Source of the DNA: Citreicoccus inhibens
GTDB taxonomy: Bacteria; Myxococcota; Myxococcia; Myxococcales; Myxococcaceae
DNA: 64,000 bases
Direction: 5' to 3'
NCBI RefSeq assembly: GCF_019039035.1
Contig: NZ_JAHNZT010000002.1
Span: 310,001 to 374,000 of the forward strand
Part shown: in pieces, positions 18,500 to 30,300 of the stretch
Layout: every line of letters starts with the position of its first letter
How positions within the stretch are numbered: the first letter of the stretch is position 1
Made by a program: the position numbers and the translations under genes
Notes under the pieces: generated by a model
Databases searched by the model: none
Seen by the model: the letters and a program-made list of their open reading frames with translations, nothing else
Told to the model about the DNA's origin: nothing

Positions 18500-18566
18500 A
18501 GCGTCCGCGCGGCGCGCGTTTCGCCGGCCTGCCTGTACGGTTGCCGTGCTAGCGTGCGGACCGCTC

Positions 18567-19550
18567 ATGCGTCTGCGTGTCTTGGTGTCCTCCGTCCTGT
18601 TCGTGGCCCTGGGGCCCGGCAGTGCGCGTGCGGCGGGCACTGATGCGGACTGGTTCGCCAGCGTCTGGTCTCCCGGTGGAATCGAAATCCGCTCGGACGA
18701 CCGCGTGTTCTCGCTGTTCGCGCTGCTGAATCGCGCGGGCTACGACGAGGCCCCCGTGCTTCGCGAGCACCCGATTCGTGCGCATGACTTCGGGCCCGCT
18801 CGGAGCGCCGTTCGCGAGGCCCTCCGCTCGGCTTCCCCGGCCGCCCTGGTGCAGGCCGAGGCCCTTTTCGACGCACACCCCCGGCGCTTAAGGGACTACG
18901 TGGGGCATGTGCTGGGTGACACGGCGTCATCCGACCTGACGGGTCTTGACGACGTGTTGACACGGGTGGAGGCGGAGTGGCCCCTGCGCTCACTTCGCGA
19001 GCAGACCTTCGAGGCGCATCGGGCCGCTCAACGTCAGTGGCTCCCGGTGGTGGATGCGCCGCTCCAGCGGGCCGCACGCCTGCTCTCCCTGCCCGAGGGC
19101 AAGCCCCCCGTCCAGCTTGTGGTTACCCTGCTGGGTGCCAAAGGTGAGTGTTGGGGGGCCAAGGTAGGGGCAGGGTGGCGGATTGTCGTGGGGGCCGGGG
19201 AGCCACCGAGTGCCGAGTGCCTGGTGCGTGCCTGGGCCGCACAGGTGCTGGCGGAGCGGGTAGGCAGGCAGTTAGAGGCACGGTGGACAGCGGGCGCGGC
19301 GGTGTGGCGGGAGGCTCGGGCGCAGGGGGCTCGCGAGGAATCGGTGGGAGAATTCGGTGTGGCGCTGCTCAGCCGCGCCCTGGCGCTGTCGGCCACGGGA
19401 GCGCCGGAAGCGGCCTACGTGGCGGCCGGGCGGGAGGGGTACTTCGGTTTGAAGGCCCTGGCTCGGAGTTTTGAGGACTCGCGCCCGGTTGATGCTTGGG
19501 CGCTGGAGGGGCTGGCTCGGGTGGTTTCCGCGCGCCCCCTCCGGAAGTGA
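18567..19550 (+). CDS. Exported protein of unknown function
   Basis: A 327-residue protein with an N-terminal signal peptide (MRLRVLVSSVLFVALGPGSARA, cleavage likely after ARA). The mature part starts AGTDADWFASVW and is mostly helical, with two aromatic-rich strands (LVVTLLGAKGECWGAKVGAGWRIVVG) in the middle. No HExxH, catalytic triad or lipobox is seen. The ATG at 18567 was preferred over an in-frame start seven codons upstream because it directly opens the signal peptide. The DedA gene starts 16 bases after the stop, so the two may be co-transcribed. I do not recognise the family; it looks like a myxobacterial envelope or periplasmic protein. Confidence 0.72.
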   Translation: MRLRVLVSSVLFVALGPGSARAAGTDADWFASVWSPGGIEIRSDDRVFSLFALLNRAGYDEAPVLREHPIRAHDFGPARSAVREALRSASPAALVQAEALFDAHPRRLRDYVGHVLGDTASSDLTGLDDVLTRVEAEWPLRSLREQTFEAHRAAQRQWLPVVDAPLQRAARLLSLPEGKPPVQLVVTLLGAKGECWGAKVGAGWRIVVGAGEPPSAECLVRAWAAQVLAERVGRQLEARWTAGAAVWREARAQGAREESVGEFGVALLSRALALSATGAPEAAYVAAGREGYFGLKALARSFEDSRPVDAWALEGLARVVSARPLRK

Positions 19551-19566
19551 ACGGACGGAACGACGC

Positions 19567-20373
19567 GTGGAGAATCTGCTCACCCAGCTGCTGGGAAACT
19601 CACAGGGGTTCATCGCCTATGCCACGGTGTTCGGCATCCTGGTGGCGTGCGGCCTGGGGGTTCCTCTTCCGGAAGACATCTCGCTCATCCTGGGAGGCTT
19701 CCTCGCGCACAAGGGTGCCGCCAGCCTGCCGGTCATGATGGCGGTGGGCTTCTTCGGCATCCTCGCGGGCGACAGCCTCATCTACCTGGCGGGGCGGCGG
19801 TTGGGCTCGCGCATCGGGCGTGATGGGAAGGGGGGGGCGGGCGGCTTCTTCGCGCGCATCGTCACCCCGGAGAAGCGCGCGAAGGTGGAGTCGCTCTTCA
19901 CCTCGCACGGCCAGAAGATCGTCATGATTGCGCGCTTCATGCCGGGCGTGCGCGCGGTGACGTACTTCACCGCGGGCTCGGTGGGCATGCCGTACTGGCG
20001 CTTCATCTTCTGGGATGGGCTGGCCGCGCTCTTGTCCGCGCCGGTGTTCGTGTGGCTCGGCTTCCACTTCGGCAGCGAGCTGGACATGGTCATCTCCAAG
20101 ATGAAGGAGGGCCAGGTCGCGGTCCTCGGGACGCTGGCGGTCCTGGCCGTGGGCTACTTCCTGTGGAGCCGTCGCCGTGCCGCCAATCAGCGCGCCGCGG
20201 CGGCGAAGGCATCGCCTGTGTCGACTCCTCCCGAGGTGGCTTCCTCGACGAAGGGCGAGTCCGGTGAGCCGAACACGGTGGCGTCGTCGCGCGCGCCCAG
20301 CAGCAGCTCCTTCTTCGATGTGTCCTCGGAGCGGACCTCGCCTGCGGATCCGCTCCGAGAGCTTCAGAAGTAG
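19567..20373 (+). CDS. DedA/SNARE-associated (VTT domain) membrane protein
   Basis: A 268-residue inner-membrane protein with a GTG start, ACGGACGGAAC upstream and a start 16 bases after the previous stop. The DedA core spans residues ~10-205, with the glycine/proline-rich re-entrant segment GLGVPLPEDISLILGGFLA. FMPGVRAVTYFTAG and the membrane-proximal R(F/M)xPGxR motif follow, then two further membrane helices. DedA proteins are proposed flippases for polyprenyl phosphate or phosphatidylethanolamine and support envelope integrity. The last ~55 residues are a hydrophilic, Ala/Ser/Pro-rich tail of low complexity, longer than usual. It converges with the giant NRPS gene, the stops being 18 bases apart. 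Confidence 0.9.
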   Translation: MENLLTQLLGNSQGFIAYATVFGILVACGLGVPLPEDISLILGGFLAHKGAASLPVMMAVGFFGILAGDSLIYLAGRRLGSRIGRDGKGGAGGFFARIVTPEKRAKVESLFTSHGQKIVMIARFMPGVRAVTYFTAGSVGMPYWRFIFWDGLAALLSAPVFVWLGFHFGSELDMVISKMKEGQVAVLGTLAVLAVGYFLWSRRRAANQRAAAAKASPVSTPPEVASSTKGESGEPNTVASSRAPSSSSFFDVSSERTSPADPLRELQK

Positions 20374-20391
20374 GTCCGCGCTCGCGGGGCG

Positions 20392-23300
20392 TCAGCGCGA
20401 TGCCTCGAGCGCCTCCTTCAGTCTCCGAGCCAGCTCCTCGACCGCGGGCGCCTTGAGCAGGCTGTAGTGGTCGCCTGGCACGGTGTGCACCTCCAACTTG
20501 GCGCCCACCAGCGCGGACCAGCCTCCGTCCTGAGGCAGGCCCGCTGGCGTCTCCGTGGCCTTGAGCAGCAGCACGGGCCCGGGGCTCGCGCGTGCGCGGT
20601 AGCTCCGTCCCGCGCGCAGGTGCGCCTCGAACACGCGGTACAGCGCGCGCAGCGAGTCCGCTCCCATGCCGGACGGGAGCGCGCCGGACTTCACGGCCTC
20701 CTCCATGATCGCGTTCATGAGGGCCTCAGGCTCCAGGTCCGCGCGCCGCGCCGCGCCGAGGTCCAGGCTCTCCAGGGACAGGCCCATCAAGTCTCGCGCG
20801 AACATGCCCAGCCGCTGGAGCGCATCCGGCTCTGGCTCCGCCGAGTGGGGAGGCGCGGGCGCGTAGGCGTCGATGAGGACGATGCGGGCGACCTGCTCAC
20901 CGTGCTCGCGAAGCTGTCGCGCCATCTCGTAGGCGATGACGCCCCCGAGGGACCACCCGCCCAAGGTGTAGGGCCCGTGAGGCTGAACCTCTTGGATGGC
21001 CTGCACGTAGGCCGTCGCGAGCGCCTCCAGGGTCTCTCTCGGTTCGCTGGTGCCATCGAGCCCACGCGCCTGGAGTCCGTAGAACGACTGTTCAGGGCCG
21101 AGCCGTCGCGCCAGCTCCGCGTAGCAGAGGACGCCGCCCCCCACGGGATGGACGAAGAAGAGCGGCGGTCGCGCTCCAGCCGCCGTGTCACCGAAGGGCA
21201 CCAGCGAGGTGTGCGCCTCGGCGTGGGCGTCTCGCAGCAGCGTGGCGAGTGCTTCGACCGTCGGCGCGCGGAACAGCGCGGCCAAGGGGAGACGTCGTCC
21301 CATGGCCTCTCGGATGCGCGCCATCACTGTCACCGCGAGCAGGGAGTGCCCTCCCAGGTCGAAGAAGTTGTCGCGCACGTCGAGCGCGCTCGTTCCGAGC
21401 ACGTCCTCCCAGATGCGCGCGAGCTGTTGCTCCACGGGGTCTCGTGGTGCGAGTCGCTCGCGCGTGGTGCGCTCCTCGGCCCGCGGCTCGGGAAGTGCGC
21501 GCCGGTCGACCTTGCCGTTGGGTGAGAGCGGGAGCGCTTCGAGGACGACGAAAGCGGAGGGCACCATGTACTCAGGCAGATGGAGTCGCAGGTGTGTGCG
21601 CACGACGTCGAGCGGCGGAGGTGTGCTCGCGGGGACGAGGTACGCAACGAGGCGTGCGTCTCCTGGCGAGTCCTGGCGGAGCAGGACGCAGGCATCGCGT
21701 ACAGCGGGAAGTGCACGCAGTGCGGCCTCCACCTCCCCGAGTTCGATGCGGTATCCGCGGAGTTTGATCTGGAAGTCGAGCCGGCCGAGGTACTCGAGGG
21801 TGCCATCGGGGCGCCAGCGCGCCTTGTCTCCGGTGCGGTAGAGGCGAGCGCCGGGGACCGAAGAGAAAGGGTTGGGGAGGAAGCGCTCCGCGGTGAGGTG
21901 CGGCGAACGGAGGTAGCCGCGAGCGACGCCCTCACCGGCAAGGAAGAGTTCCCCTGGGACTCCGATGGGCGAGGGGAGGCCGGAGGCGTCGAGGACGAAG
22001 GCAGAGGAGTTGGAGAGCGGACGACCGATGACGGGCACGGGGACTTCCGTCCCCTGCATGAGCCACGTGGTGGCGAGGACCGTGGCCTCCGTGGGGCCGT
22101 AGCCGTTGAACGCGCGTGTCCGCGTCGTCGCGGAGAGGGTTCGCCAGAGGGACTCGTCCACGGCTTCGCCCGCCAGGACCAGCAAGCGCGGGACATGGGC
22201 TCGCGTGAGCAGGCCCGCCTGTAGCATCAGCTTCGCTTGCGCCGGTGTGCAGCCCAGGACATCCACGTGCCCTTGCTCCATCCACGACAGCATTCGCTCG
22301 GGATCCCTTCGCGTCTCCTCTGAGACGAGGTGGAGCGAGTGCCCATCGAGCAGCTGGACGAGGTGATCCACGGAGACGTCGAAGTAGAGCGGTGCGTTGA
22401 AGGCGACGCGGAGCCCCGCGGGCTGGCCCGCGTAGATCGAGCGAGCCAAGGCCCGATGGATGTGGAGGACCGAGCGGTGCTGCACCATCACGCCCTTGGG
22501 CGTGCCCGTGGAGCCCGACGTGTAGATGACATACGCGAGGTTCTCGGCGGTCGTGTGGTGCGTGAGGTCATCGGGCGACTGGGCCGCGATCTCCGGGCCG
22601 GCCGTGTCCAGGTCGACGAGGTGCATGTCGCCGAGAGGCCACGTCTCCAACAACCGACGACGCGTGACGAGCACTGCCGCGCCGCTGTCGCGAAGCAGCA
22701 AGGCCGTGCGCTGCGTGGGCGCTGAGGGATCCAACGGGACGTAGGCCCCGCCCGCCTTGAGAATGCCCAGGATGGCGGCAAGCGCAGCAATGGAGCGCTC
22801 GAGACAGATCGCGACGGGGACCTCAGGGCCCACGCCCAGTCCTCGCAGATGTCGCGCGAGCTGGTTGGCTCGGGCGTTGAGTTGGAGGAACGACACCGTC
22901 TCTTGCTCCGCGACGATGGCCACCGCGTCGGGAGTCCGCGCCACTTGTTGTTCGAAGGCCTGAGGCAGACAGACCGTGCGCGGAAAGTAGGCCTCGGGGC
23001 CCGCGCATTCCCGCATCAGCCCGTGCTGTTCCTCGGCGGAGATCAGGGACAGGGTGCGCAGTGGTTGCGTGGGTGCGGCCACTGCGCCTTCGAGCAGTCG
23101 CTCGAAGTGTGTCATCCATCGGCGAGCGGTCGTCACCTCGAAGAGGTCCGTGCTGAAGGTCAGCACGCCCCGGTATCCGTCGGGGGTCCGCGAGAGCGTG
23201 AGGTTCAGCTCGAACAGCGTGGTGTCGGCCTCCACGTCCACGCCTCGCATCGTCAGCTCGGGCAGCGCCACTTCTTCGGCGGGCGCGTTCTGGAGAGCGA

Positions 23301-24363
23301 ACATGGCCTGGAAGAGGGGCGTGCGGCCGAGGTCCCGGGCGGGGTGGAGTTCCTCGACGAGGCGCTCGAAGGGGATGTCCTGGTGCTCGAAGGCGCCGAG
23401 GGTGGAGTCTCGGACTTGAGCCAGGAGGGAGCGGAACGAGGAGTCCGGAGTGAAGCGAGCGCGAAGGACGAGGGTGTTGACGAAGAAGCCGATGAGGGGC
23501 TCGGTTTCGGCGAGTCGGCGGTTGGCGATGGGGGAGCCGACGAGGACGTCGTCCTGGCCGCTGTAGCGCTGGAGCAGGGACTGGAAGGCGGCCAGCAGCA
23601 CCATGAAGGGCGTGGCTCCCTCCCGTTGTGCCAGCGACTCCAGCGCGGAGGCGAGGGCCACGGGCAGATGGACTGGCAGCGCCTCACCCCTCGCGGAGAG
23701 CCCCCTCGGGCGAACCTTGTCCGTGGGGAGCTCCAGCGCGCGCGGTGCACCGGCGAGCTCCTCTTTCCACCAGGTGAGCTGTGCGTCGAGCGCTGGTCCC
23801 TGGAGCCAGTCGCGCTGCCACCGTGCGAAGTCCGCGTACTGGACGGGCAGCTCGGGCAGCGGCGAGGGCAGTCCTTGCGTGAAGGCGGCATAGAGCATGC
23901 CGACCTCGCGGACGAGGATGCCCGTGGACCAGCCATCGGACACGCTGTGGTGCACGTTGACGAGAAGCACGTGCTCCGTGTTTCCGACGCGCATCAACGT
24001 GACGCGCATCAGCGGGCCCTCGCTCAGCGAGAAGGGCTGACGCGCATCCTGCGTCGCGATCCGAATGGCTTCGGCCTGGCGCTGGCCCTCGGGGGTTTCG
24101 ATGAGATTGACGACCTTCAGTGGCAAGCCCACGGGCGCGTGGATCTGCTGCCACGGTTGCCCGTGCTCCTCGTGGAAGGTGGTCCGCAAGGCTTCGTGGC
24201 GCAAGCGCAGCGCATCGAAAGCCTTCTGAAGCGCTGGCACGTCGAGCCTTCCCGACAGTCGCAGCGCCGCCGGGATGTTGTAGCGCGGGCTTCCAGGTTC
24301 GAGCTGATCCAGGAACCACAGTCGCTGCTGCGCGAACGACAGCGGGATGCGCTCGGTCCTCGG
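20392..24363 (-). other. NRPS module 10: C-A-PCP and terminal thioesterase
   Basis: The C domain has HHSVSDGWS (~10949). A-domain landmarks FDVSVDH, LGCTPAQA, VLAGEA and NGYGPTEATVL give the code DVDGVAGVLK, which matches nothing I know. PCP Ser11819 is in LGGHSLLAVT. The ~270-residue type I thioesterase has FFVHPVGGG, nucleophile Ser11950 in GWSLGG, Asp11977 in VLIDAYAP and His12111 in GDHYSLL. It may hydrolyse or cyclise the product; sequence does not decide which. Confidence 0.9.
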
Positions 24364-27300
24364 CGTGCGGAGCAGGGGCGGAGGCCGCATGCCCGGGGCC
24401 TGGTCATGGAGGCGCTCGGCGAACTGGGCGAGCGTGGGGGCTTCGAACAGCACCCGAACGCCCGATTCGATCCCCATCTCCGAGCGCAGGCGCGCCATCA
24501 ACTGTGTGGCCAGCAAGGAGTGTCCACCCAGCTCGAAGAAGTTGTCGTGGCGACCCACTGCGGCGACTCGCAGGACTGCGCGCCAGGACTCGGCCAGCCG
24601 TTCTTCCAGTCCCGAGCGCGGCGGTTCGTGCGGAGTCGCCGCCTGTGCATCGGTCCACTCCGGCGCGGGGAGCTCGCGACGGTCGACCTTGCCGTTGGGG
24701 GACAGCGGGAGCGCGCCGAGGAAGACGAAGGCCGAGGGCACCATGTACTCGGGCAGATGGAGTCGCAGGTGCACGCGCAAGGCGTCGAGGGTTGGCGGTG
24801 TGCTCGTGGGGACAAGGTAGGCGACGAGGCGAGAGTCCCCTGGGGAGTCCTGTCGGAGCAGGACACAGGCATCGCGCACCGAAGGCACTGCGCGCAGGGT
24901 GGCCTCAATCTCCCCGAGTTCAATGCGGTGGCCGCGGAGTTTGATCTGGAAGTCGAGGCGGCCGAGGAACTCGAGGGAGCCATCGGGACGCCAGCGAGCC
25001 TTGTCCCCGGAGCGATAGAGGCGGGCGCCAGGGGTTGAGGAGAAGGGGTGAGGGAGGAAGCGCTCGGCGGTGAGGTGGGGGGAATGGAGGTAGCCGCGTG
25101 CGACGCCCTCGCCAGAGAGGAAGAGTTCGCCCGGGACCCCGATGGGAGAAGGCAGCCCGGAGGAGTCGAGGACGAGGGCGGCGGTGTTGGAGAGGGGCCG
25201 GCCGATGACAGGCACCGAGACAGGCGTCCCTTGAATGGGCCAGAGGGTCGAGTTCACCGTGCACTCGGTGGGGCCGTAGACATTGAAGGCCTTGGTGCGC
25301 GGCGTGGCTTGGAGGGCGAGCCAGCTGGCTTCGTCGATGGCCTCGCCCCCCACGAGGAGGATTCCCGGCACGTGGTGCCGCTGGAGCAAGCCGGCTTGGA
25401 GCAACAGCTTGAGTTGTGACGGCGTGCAGTCGAGCGCGTCGATGTGGTGCTGTTCGAGCCACGACAGCAGTTGCTCCGGGTCCTTTCGAGCGTCGTCTGG
25501 GACGATGTGCAGGCAGTGCCCTTCGAGCCAGAGGACGAGGTGCTCAATCGAGGCGTCGAAGTGGAGCGGAGCGTTGAGGCTGACGCGGGCGTTGGAGGGG
25601 AGCGCACCGCAGGCGGCTCGGACCATGGCGCGATGGAGGTTGGAGACGGAGCGGTGCTGCACCATCACGCCCTTGGGCGTGCCCGTGGATCCCGACGTGT
25701 AGATGACGTACGCGAGGTTCTCCGGGTAGGCGCTCTCGGGCAGGTCCTCGCCCGACAGCGTGCTGAGTCGCTCATGCTCCGCATCCACGCAGACGACGCT
25801 GGGCACCTGGGGCTGCCACGCGTCGAACACCGCCTGCTGGGTGATGAGCACGGTTGCGCCGCAGGCCTGGAGCAAGAGGGAGCGACGCGGGATGGGCGCG
25901 CTCACATCGAGCGGGACGAAGGCTCCACCTGACTTGAGGACCGCGAGGAGGGCGACGAGTGCATCCGGCGAGCGCTCCATGCAGAGCGCCACGGGGCTCT
26001 CCGGGCCGCCTCCCAGCGCGCGCAGATGGCGCGCGAGCTGATTGGCGCGCGTGTTGAGTTCGAAGAACGAGAGGGACACGTCCCCCATGCGGAGCGCGGG
26101 TGCGTCCGGAGTCCGGGCGACTTGTTGCTCGAAGGCTTGGGGGAAGCAGCCACTCCGTGGGAGATAGGCCGCAGGGCCAGTCCAGTTCCGCAGCAGGGTC
26201 TCCCGCTCCTCGGGAGCGAGCAGGGACACCGCTCGCAGTGGAAGCTCGGGCTGGGTGGTGACGGACTCCAGCAGCACGCGCAGGTGGGTGAGGAGGCGCT
26301 CCGCGGTGGTGTGCTCGAAGAGGTCGGTGCTGAACGACAGCCACCCCACGAAGCCTTCCGGCGCGCGACGGAGATCCAGGCTCAGCTCGAACTGCGTCGT
26401 GCCGCTGTCATCGAGTCGCGCGGGCCGCAAGGCGAGCCCCGGCAATGCCAGCTCCGGCACGGGCGCGTTCTGGAGAGCGAACATGGCCTGGAAGAGGGGC
26501 GTGCGGCCGAGGTCCCGGGCGGGGTGGAGTTCCTCGACGAGGCGCTCGAAGGGGATGTCCTGGTGCTCGAAGGCGCCGAGGGTGGAGTCTCGGACTTGAG
26601 CCAGGAGGGAGCGGAACGAGGAGTCCGGAGTGAAGCGAGCGCGAAGGACGAGGGTGTTGACGAAGAAGCCGATGAGGGGCTCGGTTTCGGCGAGTCGGCG
26701 GTTGGCGATGGGGGAGCCGACGAGGACGTCGTCCTGGCCGCTGTAGCGCTGGAGCAGGGACTGGAAGGCGGCCAGCAGCACCATGAAGGGCGTGGCTCCC
26801 TCCTGTTGTGCCAGGGCTTCCACCGCCTCGCTCACGCCGCGCGGGAAGGCGACGGACAGCGTGGCGCCTCGGTTGGAGAAGACGGCCGGCCTGGGCCTGT
26901 CGGTGGGGAACTCCAACGCGGGGGGCGCACCCGCGAGTCGAGCCGCCCACCACTTCAATCGCGTGCGGAGCGTCTCGCCCTGAAGCCACGTGCGCTGCCA
27001 GACGGCGTAGTCGGCGTACTGGACGGGCAGCTCCGGCAACGGCGATGGACGGCCTTGGGCGAAGGACGCGTACAGCGCGCTCATCTCGCGGACGAGCACT
27101 CCGAGCGACCAGCCGTCCGAAACGATGTGATGCAGCGTGAGGAGCAGGAGGTGCTCGCGAGGCTGGAGCTTCAGCAGCAACGCACGCAGCAGTGGCCCCT
27201 GCGCGAGGTCGAACGGCCGCCGTGCATCTTCGGTCGCGAGGCGAACGGCTTCGGCCTGTCGCTGGGAGGCGTCCGCCACGTGGCGGAGATCCACGTGTGC

Positions 27301-30300
27301 CATGGGCACGGCCATCTTCGCGTGAATGTCCTGGACGGGCTCTCCCGACTCCGTGCGGAACGTGGTGCGCAGCGACTCGTGACGGCGCACCAGCTCTTCG
27401 AAGCCGCGCAGGAGCGCCTTCTCATCCAGGTCACCCTCCAGGCGCAGCGGCAGGGGGACGTTGTAGAGCGGGCTGCCCGGTGAGAGCTGATCGATGAACC
27501 ACAGCCGCTGCTGCGCGAACGACAGCGGCAGTGCGCCCACTCGCGAGACTCGCTTCAGGGGCGGGGCCTGAGTCACCGCGATATCACCGAGGCGCTCGGC
27601 GAACTTCGCCACCGTGGGCGCGTCGAACAAGAGGCCCAGCGGCGCTTCTCGTCCCAGGACCGAGCGGATGCGCGCGACGACTTGGGTCGCGAGCAGCGAG
27701 TGGCCACCGAGGTCGAAGAAGTTGTCGTGGATGCCCACCGACGGGCGGCCCAGCACCTCGGCCCAGAGCGCGACGAGCTGCGCCTCCAGCGCGTTGCGTG
27801 GAGCGGCGTCCTCGGTGGGCCGTGCGACCGGCGCCTCGGGCGCGGGCAAGGCTCTCCGGTCCACCTTGCCGTTGGGGGACAGCGGCAGCGCGGCCAGCTC
27901 CACCACGGCCGAGGGCACCATGTACTCGGGCAGGTGCTTCTGCACGTGCGCTCGCAGCGAGGACACCTCTCCGCCGGGGACGACGTAGGCCACCAGCCGC
28001 TTGTCTCCGGGGACCTCCTCGCGAGCCACCACCACCGCGTCGCGCACGCCCGGGTGTTGGCGCAGCACGGCCTCCACCTCGCCCGGCTCGATTCGGTAGC
28101 CGCGCACCTTCACCTGGAAGTCCACTCGGCCGAGGAACTCCAGCGTGCCGTCCGCGCGCCACCGCGCCTTGTCCCCCGTGCGGTACAGCCGCGCTCCGGG
28201 CGTGGCGCTGAAGCCATGGGGCACGAAGCGCTCCGCCGTCAGGTCCGCTCGACGCAGGTAGCCCCACGCGAGGCCGTCTCCGCCGACGTACAGCTCTCCG
28301 GGCACGCCCGGAGGCACCGGCTGCTGGCGGCCATCCAACACCCACGCCGTCGAGTTCGACAGCGGCCGGCCAATGGGCACCGTGCGCCCCACCGAGTCGC
28401 CGCCCCTCAGCGAGTGCGTCGCCGAGAACGTGGTGTTCTCCGTCGGACCGTACCCGTTGATGAGCACCGAGCCCGAGGGCAACCGCGCCAGGTGCTCGGA
28501 CACGCGCTCCACGGGCAGGACATCTCCTCCCGCGAGCACTTGCCGGACACGCGTCAGGGCCGCGCCCTGGTGCTGCACCATCTGCGTGAAGAGGGCCGCC
28601 GTCAGCCACAGGGTGGTGACGCCTTCCCGAGTCAGCAGCGCGCCCAGCTCCTCCAGCGAGAGCGCACGCGGCGGGGCCAGCACGAGCCTCGCGCCGTGCA
28701 GCAGCGCACCCCACACCTCCAGGGTGGAGGCGTCGAAGGCCACGGGCGCCAACTGAAGGAGGACTTCGTCGGGGCCGAAGCGCGCGAAGGTGTTGTTTCG
28801 CACCAGTCGCGTCACGCCTCGGTGCGGCACGCAGACGCCCTTGGGGCGCCCCGTGCTTCCGGAGGTGAACATGACGTAGGCGAGGTCGTCTGCGCACACC
28901 TGCGTATCGGGCGGGGTGGAGGGCCTCGCCGAGATGGCGTCCCACTCTGCGTCCAGCAGCACCAGCAGGCCGCCCACTTCGGGCAGCTCATCCGCCAGTC
29001 GCTCCTGCGTCAGCACCACACTGACGCCGGCCTCCTGGAGCATCCACGCCACGCGCTCCGTGGGCTGGCTCGCCTCCACCGGCACATAGGCCGCGCCTGC
29101 CTTGAGGATGCCCAGCATGCCCACGACGAGCTCGGGCGAGCGCTCCACGCTCAGGCCCACGCGGTCTCCGACTCGAACCCCCAGGGTCTTCAAGTGCCAG
29201 GCCACTTGATTGGCGCGGGCGTTGAGCTGGGCATAGCTGAGGCGCCGCTCGCCCGAGCTGACCGCCACCGCGTCGGGCATGGCATCCGCCTGCATGGCGA
29301 AAAGGGCGTGCACTGTCAGCTCGCGCGGGAAGTCGCGGGCCGTGTCGTTCCATTCAACGAGGACGCGCCGCCGCTCCTCCGCGGTCATCAGCGGGAGGTC
29401 GGACACACGCGACTCCGGCGAGGCGAGGGCCGCTTCGAGGAGCAGCCGCAGGTGCCGAGCCATGCCCTCCACGGTCGAGGACTCGAACAGCGCCGTGCTG
29501 TAGGTGAATCCGCCCACGAAGCCCTCGGCCTCGCGTTGCAGGGCCAGCTCCAGGTCGAAGCGCGTCACGCCATGCTCGGTTTGCAGTGGACGCAGCGAGA
29601 GCCCAGGCAAGGCCAGCTCCGGCAGCGGGGTGTTGTGCAGGTTGAAGGTGATCTGGAAGAGCGGTGACCGCCCCAGGTCGCGCGTGGGCCGCAGCTCCTC
29701 CACGAGCTTTTCGAAGGGCAGCTCCTGGTGCTCATAGGCGCCCAGGGTCGTGTCGCGCACTTGCGTGAGCAACTCGCGGAACGTGGTGCCACGATGGATG
29801 CGAGCCCGCAGCACGAGCGTATTGGCGAAGAAGCCGATGATGTTTTCAGTATCCGCGTGACGCCGTCCCGCGATGGGGGCGCCGATGAGCAAGTCCTCCT
29901 GCCCGCTGTAGCGGTGCAGCAATGCGTCGAAGGCGGCGAGGAGCACCATGAACGGCGTGGCGCCGTCGCGCTGGGCTCGGGATTCGATGGCGAGGCTCAG
30001 CTCGCGTGGGAGATGCAGGCGCACCGCGGCGCCTCGATAGGACTGATGCGTTGGCCGCGGATGATCCGTGGGCAGCTCCAGGTGGGACGGCGCCTGGGCG
30101 AGCTGTCGCTTCCAGTATCCGAGCTGGGTCGCCAACACGTCGCCCTGGAGCCAGCCGCGCTGCCACACCGCATGGTCGGCGTACTGGACCGGCAAGTCTG
30201 GCAGCGACGACGGGAGTCCCCGAAGCGAGGCCGCGTAGAGCTGCGCCATGTCGCGCACGAGCACACCCATGGACCAGCCATCCGAGATGATGTGATGCAG

